The notes beneath the pieces were generated by a model. That model was not told the origin of the DNA. It did not search any database and worked only from the letters and a program-made list of their open reading frames with translations. 64,000 nt of DNA from Nocardioidaceae bacterium (GTDB lineage Bacteria; Actinomycetota; Actinomycetes; Propionibacteriales; Nocardioidaceae). A program made the position numbers and the translations under genes. The stretch's first letter is position 1. Each line of letters begins with the position of its first letter. Below, in pieces: positions 59,247-64,000 of the stretch. The DNA lies in assembly GCA_030655315.1 (NCBI GenBank), contig JAURVT010000011.1, forward strand, positions 62,001 to 126,000. Direction: 5' to 3'.

Positions 59247-60467
59247 TCAGGTCCTGAGCCTGGTGGTGAGTCCGTGGGCGACTTCGAAGACCTGCCCGGT
59301 GGGGCTGGTCCAGGTGGTGACACCGGGTGCGGTCTTGGCCGCCCGCCATTGGCTGTGGGTCTTCACGCGGTGGTGGTACCGACACAGCAGATGGGTGTTG
59401 CTCGTCGTGGTGGCGCCGCCGGCGTCGTGGGGGGTGACGTGGTCGACGTCGAAGCCGGTGGTGCCGCGGCGGTCGCAGTGCGGGAACGCGCACAGGTTCC
59501 GTTGGGACAGCTTGAGCTGTTCGCGGAGTCGTGGTGGGGCGACGTACCCGGTGGTGGTGATCTCGGCGGCGAGGTCGATGACGGGCTTGATGGTGATGTT
59601 GCCGTGTCCGACCATGCTCTCGGCCTCGTCGGCGCTGATGGTGCCGATGTCGTCGGCGGACCAGGTGCCGGAGACTCTGTCGAAGTGGACGTAGAGCACG
59701 GTCTGGGCGAGGCCGGGGTGCACGACGAGCCGGCCGAGCGCCTCGGCCCGACGCACACCCCGTGAGCGTGTGTCGCCCTCGATGTCTGCCATCTCGGACG
59801 CGGTGTGGTCGAGGTGCTGCTCGAGCCGTCGGGCGTCCTCGTTCGACAGGGTCCCGGTGATGTCGGTGGTGCCGTCGAGGCCGGGCTTGAACGCGACGTA
59901 GCGGCGGGCCTGGGCGTCGTGGTGGACGTCGGTGGTCTGGGCGGGATCGGCTTGGGCAAGGAGGTGGTGGTCGACCACGTCCTGCAGCGTGGACCTGGTC
60001 AGGCGCACGATCCTGGGTGGTGCACCCCTTCGGGCGGGGGCGGCGAGCTGGCAGTCGATGATCCCGACCACGCTCTGCGGTAGCTCGCGGGTCGCGGCGG
60101 CGACCATCCGCACCTTCCAGGCCTCGACCTCACCCTGCTCGAGCAGGGCGAGGAGGTCGGGGAGGCGGTGGACGAGCGAGAGGGAGTCGGAGAGGAGCTT
60201 CTGGGCGGCGAACGCTGAAAGGCCCAACGTCGCGCCGAGCTCGGCGGGGAGGAACTCGGGGACGTCGGGCGATCCGGGGCCGCCGAACGGGACGCGTCGT
60301 TCCTGGCCGGGGAGGACTCGGGCGGGGCCTCGCTGGGAGGTGGTGCGGGAGGCGGCCCAGGTGGCGATGGTGCGCATCCGCTCGGCCTCGGCGCGCCGGA
60401 TGGTGACGCCCAGGGCGAGGGCGTCGGCGAGCTCCTCGCGGGTGTCGAACCAGGTCTCGGCGGCCAT
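59247..60467 (-). CDS. DUF222 / HNH endonuclease (13E12 family)
   Basis: 406-aa protein with a DUF222 domain (about residues 30-290, mostly helical) and a C-terminal HNH nuclease (CAFPHCDRRGTTGFDVDHVTPHDAGG..., then NTHLLCRYHHRVKTH). The two Cys pairs bind a structural zinc and DVDH is the catalytic core. Members occur in many copies in actinobacteria, often as self-spreading genes like the 13E12 repeats of mycobacteria; their role is not settled. TAGGTT on the minus strand is 6 bases before ATG 60467 (leaderless). It lies beside a repeat-rich gap, so the locus may be an accessory insertion. Confidence 0.9.
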   Translation of the reverse strand: MAAETWFDTREELADALALGVTIRRAEAERMRTIATWAASRTTSQRGPARVLPGQERRVPFGGPGSPDVPEFLPAELGATLGLSAFAAQKLLSDSLSLVHRLPDLLALLEQGEVEAWKVRMVAAATRELPQSVVGIIDCQLAAPARRGAPPRIVRLTRSTLQDVVDHHLLAQADPAQTTDVHHDAQARRYVAFKPGLDGTTDITGTLSNEDARRLEQHLDHTASEMADIEGDTRSRGVRRAEALGRLVVHPGLAQTVLYVHFDRVSGTWSADDIGTISADEAESMVGHGNITIKPVIDLAAEITTTGYVAPPRLREQLKLSQRNLCAFPHCDRRGTTGFDVDHVTPHDAGGATTTSNTHLLCRYHHRVKTHSQWRAAKTAPGVTTWTSPTGQVFEVAHGLTTRLRT

Positions 60468-60550
60468 GTGTTCAACCTAGGGCGGGGGTCGGACAGTCTG
60501 TTTTTGGCCATCGCACGGTGGGTCGGGGGTGCTCGCGCGACGGCGCCGGT

Positions 60551-60792
60551 CCGTCAGTTCGTCCGCACCCATCCGCTCGGAGGTCAGATCTCCGCGCGTA
60601 GGTGGACGGGGCGGATGGGTGCGGCCGAACAGACGGATCGGCTCCCTGGTTGCTGTCGCTTGTCGGGGCGGTTGGGTGCGGCCGAACAGACGGATCGGCT
60701 CCCTGGTTGCTGTCGCTTCTTCCGAGCGCGGCTCGGCACGCGGTCGCCGTTGGGGGGATGGGTGCGGCCGAGCTGACGGATCTGCTCCCTGG
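60551..60792. repeat. 57-bp tandem repeats with an inverted partial copy
   Basis: Two near-identical 57-bp units (60605-60661 and 60662-60718) each contain GGGTGCGGCCGAACAGACGG then ATCGGCTCCCTGGTTGCTG. A third, degenerate partial copy lies at about 60752-60792. An inverted partial copy at 60551-60577 (complement of GCGGATGGGTGCGGACGAAC) can pair with the start of unit 1. The gap 60468-60828 contains no gene I support apart from this. It separates the HNH gene from the divergent DUF2235 operon. Confidence 0.8.
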
Positions 60793-60828
60793 CGTATCAC
60801 GACGTCCACCCGGTTGCTCCTGGCAGGC

Positions 60829-61941
60829 ATGAAGAGACTGGTCCTGTGCTTCGACGGCACCTGGAAGAACGCGTCGGACGTCGACGTGTCCAACATCGAG
60901 AAGATCGCGCGGACGGTGCGGACCGACGGCGGTGAGAGCGGCGTCCAGCAGGTGGTGAGCTACGTGCCGGGCGTGGGCGCCAACTACTACCTGGCCGACC
61001 GGTTGCTCGGCGGGGCGCTGGGGTTCGGGACGCTGGGCAACCTCGTCCGCGGGTACCGGTTCCTGTGCCTGAACTACGAGCCGGGCGACCAGGTGTTCGT
61101 GTTCGGGTTCAGCCGGGGGGCGGCGACGGCGCGGAGCCTCGCGGGGATGGTGTCGCGGGTCGGGCTGCTGGACGTGCACGGGCTGATGAGCGGGCGGCTC
61201 GACGAGGCGGTCCGTCGCTACACGGGCGACTACCCCGCGCGCGGCGAGGCGCCGAGCAGCGCCGACGACTTCCGCGTCCGCTACTGCCACGCCGACCCCG
61301 AGATCAGCTTCCTCGGGGTCTTCGACACCGTCGCCGCGCTCGGGAGGCGGGCGCGGTTCAACAGCTTCGGGCTCTGCGACGTGGTCGCGGTGGCGCGCCA
61401 GGCGCTGGCGATCGACGAGGAGCGTCTCGCCTTCCGGCCGCTGCTGTGGGACGGGGACGACACCGGGACGCGACACCGTCCGGACCGGGTCGCGCAGGTG
61501 TGGTTCCAGGGCGCGCACGCCGACGTCGGCGGCGGGGGCGGGGGCGCCGAGACCGGCCTCGCGGACACCGCGCTGCTGTGGATGCTCCGCGAGGCGTGCG
61601 CGGAGGGTCTCGAGGTCGACGACGACCTGCTGCTGCGCTACGTCTTCACCGGCGGGCGGGCACGCGTGCACCCGTCGCTGACGACTTTCTACCGGCTCTC
61701 CAACGCCCTGCACCGGCTCGCCCGACTGGGCCGGCCCGACCCGGGCTTCGTCCGCGGCCGCCGGTCGCTGACGCCGCCGGGCGCGCGGGACGTCAGGGTC
61801 GCGTCGTCCGCCGTGGCACCCGGCCCCGCGCTGGGCGTCGAACGGGTGGTCGCGATGCCGGCGTGGCGCGACGACGTCGTGCGCACCCTGGCCCCGTCGA
61901 CGGTGCCGGCGCCGGGCGGTCGTGGTCTGCTGGTCCCGTGA
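60829..61941 (+). CDS. DUF2235 alpha/beta-hydrolase (Tle1-like), first copy
   Basis: 370-aa DUF2235 protein. MKRLVLCFDGTWKNASD starts the domain; the nucleophile elbow is GFSRG (Ser95, residues 93-97), FLGVFDTVAALG carries the acid candidate, and VWFQGAHADVGGGGGG carries the catalytic His. The fold is that of phospholipase effectors such as Tle1, but no secretion signal or secretion genes are seen. Compared with the second copy it has about 45 extra C-terminal residues. ATG 60829 begins the conserved domain; no good ribosome-binding site precedes it. Its stop overlaps the next gene (GTGA). Confidence 0.87.
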   Translation: MKRLVLCFDGTWKNASDVDVSNIEKIARTVRTDGGESGVQQVVSYVPGVGANYYLADRLLGGALGFGTLGNLVRGYRFLCLNYEPGDQVFVFGFSRGAATARSLAGMVSRVGLLDVHGLMSGRLDEAVRRYTGDYPARGEAPSSADDFRVRYCHADPEISFLGVFDTVAALGRRARFNSFGLCDVVAVARQALAIDEERLAFRPLLWDGDDTGTRHRPDRVAQVWFQGAHADVGGGGGGAETGLADTALLWMLREACAEGLEVDDDLLLRYVFTGGRARVHPSLTTFYRLSNALHRLARLGRPDPGFVRGRRSLTPPGARDVRVASSAVAPGPALGVERVVAMPAWRDDVVRTLAPSTVPAPGGRGLLVP

Positions 61942-62618
61942 CGATCTGGAACCGGCACGCCCACGCCCACGGCACGCTGCTGAGCGAGGAGCACGTGCCC
62001 GGGTCGGTCACCGGACGTCGGGCCCGCCGCGACGAGCCGCACGTCGCCCCGCTCAACGCGCTGGTCGACCAGATCGCCGCGACCGGCGAGCACGTGCCCC
62101 TGGTCGATCCCGACTCCGGCGGCACCGACGCCCGCGTCCTGCTCCTCGGGCGCGACCCGCGCTGCTCGGCCGCCCGGGGCGCGCGCATGGCCAGCGCCGA
62201 CACCAACGACCTGGCCGCCCAGAACCTGTCCGTCGCCTGCGCCGACGCGGCGCTCGAGCGGACCCACCGCCTGCACTGGAACGTCGTCCCGTGGTGGCTG
62301 GAGGACCCCGGCCCCGACGACGCGCTGCTCGGCCGCCGGTCGGTGGCCGCCGAGACCCGCCGCGCGGCCCCGCACCTGGCCGCCCTGCTCGACCTGCTGA
62401 CGGGGCTCGAGCACGTCGTCCTCCTGGGCCGGGCGGCGGAGCTGGCCTGGACCCGAGCCACCGCCATGGCGGGCCACCCCGGCCGCGACCTCCGGGCGGT
62501 CGTCTGCCCCCATCCCAGTCCGCTCGCCTGGAACACCCGCGACCGAGCCACCGGACGCCCGAACCGCGAGCTGACCACCGCCGCCCTGTCCGGGGCGCGT
62601 GAGAGCCTGCGACGGTGA
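61938..62618 (+). CDS. UDG-superfamily-like protein between two DUF2235 genes
   Basis: 226-aa protein resembling actinobacterial uracil-DNA-glycosylase-like proteins. ARVLLLGRDPRCSAARGARMASADTND matches the first motif region but lacks the usual ESPG/EAPG; LHWNVVPWWL and the C-terminal VCPHPSPLAWNTRDR (HPSP motif) are conserved. Catalysis by motif 1 is doubtful, so it may bind DNA or nucleotides without classical UDG activity. GTG 61938 overlaps the upstream DUF2235 stop and the downstream DUF2235 GTG overlaps its own stop, so the three are translationally coupled. Confidence 0.72.
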   Translation: MTIWNRHAHAHGTLLSEEHVPGSVTGRRARRDEPHVAPLNALVDQIAATGEHVPLVDPDSGGTDARVLLLGRDPRCSAARGARMASADTNDLAAQNLSVACADAALERTHRLHWNVVPWWLEDPGPDDALLGRRSVAAETRRAAPHLAALLDLLTGLEHVVLLGRAAELAWTRATAMAGHPGRDLRAVVCPHPSPLAWNTRDRATGRPNRELTTAALSGARESLRR

Positions 62619-63586
62619 AGCGCCTGGTGATCTGCTTCGACGGCACCTGGAAGGGGCCGACGGACGACGACCTGTCCAACGTCGAGAAGATCGCCCGCAC
62701 CGTCGAGTCGCGCGAGGGACGCACCGACGTCCAGCAGAGCGTGATCTACGTCGGCGGCGTGGGCTCGGACTTCTACCGCACCAACCGACTGCTCGGCGGG
62801 CTGTGGGGCTTCGGGCTGTTCAGCAACCTGGTCATCGGGTACCGCTGGCTCGCGCTCAACTACGAGCCGGGCGACGACGTGTTCGTCATCGGCTTCAGCC
62901 GGGGCGCGTTCACCGCCCGCAGCCTGGCCGGCATCGTCGACCGCGTCGGCCTGCTCACGCGGCGCGCGCTCGTCGACGGGTTCCTGCCCGACGCCGTGCG
63001 CCTCTACCGCGAGCTGCGCACCGCCGGCGCCGACGCCCGCAACGAGGAGTTCAAGGCCGCGCACTGCCACGCCGAGACCCCGCTGGAGTTCGTGGGCGTC
63101 TTCGACACCGTCGGGGCGCTCGGCCCGTGGGCCGACTTCCACGACCTCGAGCTGAGCCGCACGGTCCGCCACGTCCGGCAGGCCCTCGCGATCGACGAGC
63201 GCCGGCTCGCGTTCGAGCCGCTGCTGTGGGTCGGTGGCCCCGACGACGACCTCACCCGCGTGCAGCAGGTCTGGTTCGACGGCGTGCACACCGACGTCGG
63301 CGGCGGCTACCCCGAGCACGGGCTGGCCGACGAGACGCTCACCTGGATGGTCGAGGCCGCCCGCCGACGAGGGCTCGTGTTCAACGACGACCTGCTGCAG
63401 GTCTACCTCGGCGACGCCTCGCCGCGCGTGGAGCACGACTCGCTCACGCTGCCGTACCGGCTGCTGAACCTGGCGCTGCGGGCCTGGCACCTGGTGCGCC
63501 CGAACCCCCGCTTCGACGGCACGCGCCGGGTGCTGTTCCCACCCGGCGCGCGCGACGTCGTCGTCCGCGGCACCCAGGACCGCTGA
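62615..63586 (+). CDS. DUF2235 alpha/beta-hydrolase (Tle1-like), second copy
   Basis: 323-aa paralogue of the first copy, similar along its length (MKRLVICFDGTWKGPTDDDL; NYEPGDDVFVIGFSRGAFTARSLAG; VWFDGVHTDVGGGYPEHGLADETL). Ser95 in GFSRG and the His of GVHTDVGGG are kept, so both copies look catalytically competent. Divergence between the two is substantial, so the duplication is old. GTG 62615 overlaps the UDG-like stop. It ends one base from the convergent carboxylase gene, so transcription from both sides meets here without a visible terminator. Confidence 0.87.
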   Translation: MKRLVICFDGTWKGPTDDDLSNVEKIARTVESREGRTDVQQSVIYVGGVGSDFYRTNRLLGGLWGFGLFSNLVIGYRWLALNYEPGDDVFVIGFSRGAFTARSLAGIVDRVGLLTRRALVDGFLPDAVRLYRELRTAGADARNEEFKAAHCHAETPLEFVGVFDTVGALGPWADFHDLELSRTVRHVRQALAIDERRLAFEPLLWVGGPDDDLTRVQQVWFDGVHTDVGGGYPEHGLADETLTWMVEAARRRGLVFNDDLLQVYLGDASPRVEHDSLTLPYRLLNLALRAWHLVRPNPRFDGTRRVLFPPGARDVVVRGTQDR

Positions 63587-63587
63587 G

Positions 63588-64000
63588 CTAGCCCTCGGCC
63601 TTGAGCACGAGCAGCAGGTCGCCGCCCTCGGCCTGGCGCGGGCTTGAGATGACGAGCCGCTCCACCACGCCGCCGTGGGGGCTGGTGATCGAGGCCTCCA
63701 TCTTCATCGCCTCGATCGAGCCGACCGCCTGGCCGGCCTCGATGGTGTCGCCGACGGCCACGCTTGGTGACACGACGCCCGCGAACGGCACCGCGACGTG
63801 GTTGGCGTCGGAGGTGTCGGCCTTCTCGGCCTCGGTCACGTCGGTCTCGACCGAGCGGTCACGGACGGTGACGGGCCGCAGCTGCCCGTTGATCGTGCAC
63901 ATCACGGTGCGCAGGCCGCGCTCGTCGGCCTCGCTGATGGCCTGCAGGCCGAGGATGAGCGTCTTGCCCTCCTCGATCACGACCTCGCTGTCCTCGTCGT
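63588..64000 (-). CDS. pyc: Pyruvate carboxylase, C-terminal biotinyl domain (gene continues beyond window)
   Basis: The last ~137 residues of a biotin-dependent carboxylase. SIEAMKMEASITSP carries the biotinyl-lysine motif EAMKM; the segment before it (EVVIEEGKTLILGLQAISEADERGLRTVMCTINGQLRPVTVRD) is the allosteric/CT-to-BCCP linker of pyruvate carboxylase. The enzyme makes oxaloacetate from pyruvate, ATP and bicarbonate. The frame is open to the right edge. The other reading would be an oxaloacetate-decarboxylase-like subunit, which is less likely with this linker. Confidence 0.88.
   Translation of the reverse strand, partial: DEDSEVVIEEGKTLILGLQAISEADERGLRTVMCTINGQLRPVTVRDRSVETDVTEAEKADTSDANHVAVPFAGVVSPSVAVGDTIEAGQAVGSIEAMKMEASITSPHGGVVERLVISSPRQAEGGDLLLVLKAEG

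Noticed and set aside
59247-60467. Treating the HNH/DUF222 gene as an IS transposase
   Set aside because: No DDE or recombinase domain and no terminal inverted repeats or target duplication at its ends.
60551-60792. Possible CRISPR array
   Set aside because: Units are adjacent without unique spacers, too long and too few, and there are no cas genes.
60472-61713. Long minus-strand frame opposite the first DUF2235 gene and the repeats
   Set aside because: Antisense shadow of a well-supported gene; its peptide repeats only reflect the 57-bp DNA repeat.

Overview
This window is very GC-rich actinobacterial DNA. The signs are dense coding with 1- to 11-base stop/start overlaps, many GTG starts, many apparently leaderless genes, a DUF222/HNH '13E12-type' endonuclease gene, and a block whose gene order resembles the Mycobacterium tuberculosis sdh-cdd-deoA-add-pmmB-punA-lpdA region as I recall it. 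The gene content suits the Nocardioidaceae (Aeromicrobium or Nocardioides-like), but the genus cannot be fixed from the sequence alone. I see no rRNA, no tRNA I could support, no CRISPR array, no prophage and no intact insertion sequence.

Bases 1-13180 look like a quaternary-amine catabolic and uptake island. They hold the end of a sarcosine oxidase operon (soxA, soxG), an IclR regulator with a palindromic operator, a three-gene Rieske monooxygenase system (ferredoxin, ferredoxin reductase, oxygenase), purU, a second IclR regulator, and an OpuA-type betaine/proline ABC transporter with a fused double permease and a lipoprotein binding protein. Together they suggest import and stepwise demethylation of glycine betaine (or a similar betaine) to glycine, with PurU recycling one-carbon folate. 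Bases 13221-21294 are mixed housekeeping genes: an MFS exporter, a double GNAT, pheA, galK, trpS, a 2'-5' ligase-like protein, a YihY-family membrane protein and a threonine/serine dehydratase.

Bases 21426-25870 hold a LysR regulator divergent from sdhCAB. From 25888 to 49723 the theme is nucleoside salvage: an M20 amidohydrolase, a BmpA/NupABC-type nucleoside importer, cdd, a cytochrome P450, deoA, a MaoC-like protein, add, a uridine-kinase-like protein, two aldehyde dehydrogenases (one truncated), deoC, pmmB, a uronate-dehydrogenase-like protein and punA. Imported nucleosides would be deaminated, phosphorolysed and turned into glyceraldehyde-3-phosphate and acetaldehyde, and the full-length aldehyde dehydrogenase next to deoC could oxidise the acetaldehyde. 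A region-4-only sigma-like gene sits divergent from a transmembrane Ser/Thr kinase inside this block. lpdA follows.

Bases 51150-58991 are about the cell wall: a secreted PGRP amidase with LGFP repeats, a SpoIID-domain protein, and nagZ / namZ / an AmiE-like serine hydrolase, a peptidoglycan-recycling set. A DasR-like site lies between nagZ and namZ, and a GTCACA 9-mer array lies before the amidase. Bases 59247-63586 are accessory: the DUF222/HNH gene, a 57-bp tandem repeat with an inverted partial copy, and a tightly coupled DUF2235 / UDG-like / DUF2235 operon, which is the best candidate here for an undescribed system. The window ends in the 3' part of a pyruvate carboxylase gene on the minus strand. 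Convergent gene ends often carry long near-perfect hairpins without a T-tract; two of them share identical arms but have different loops.
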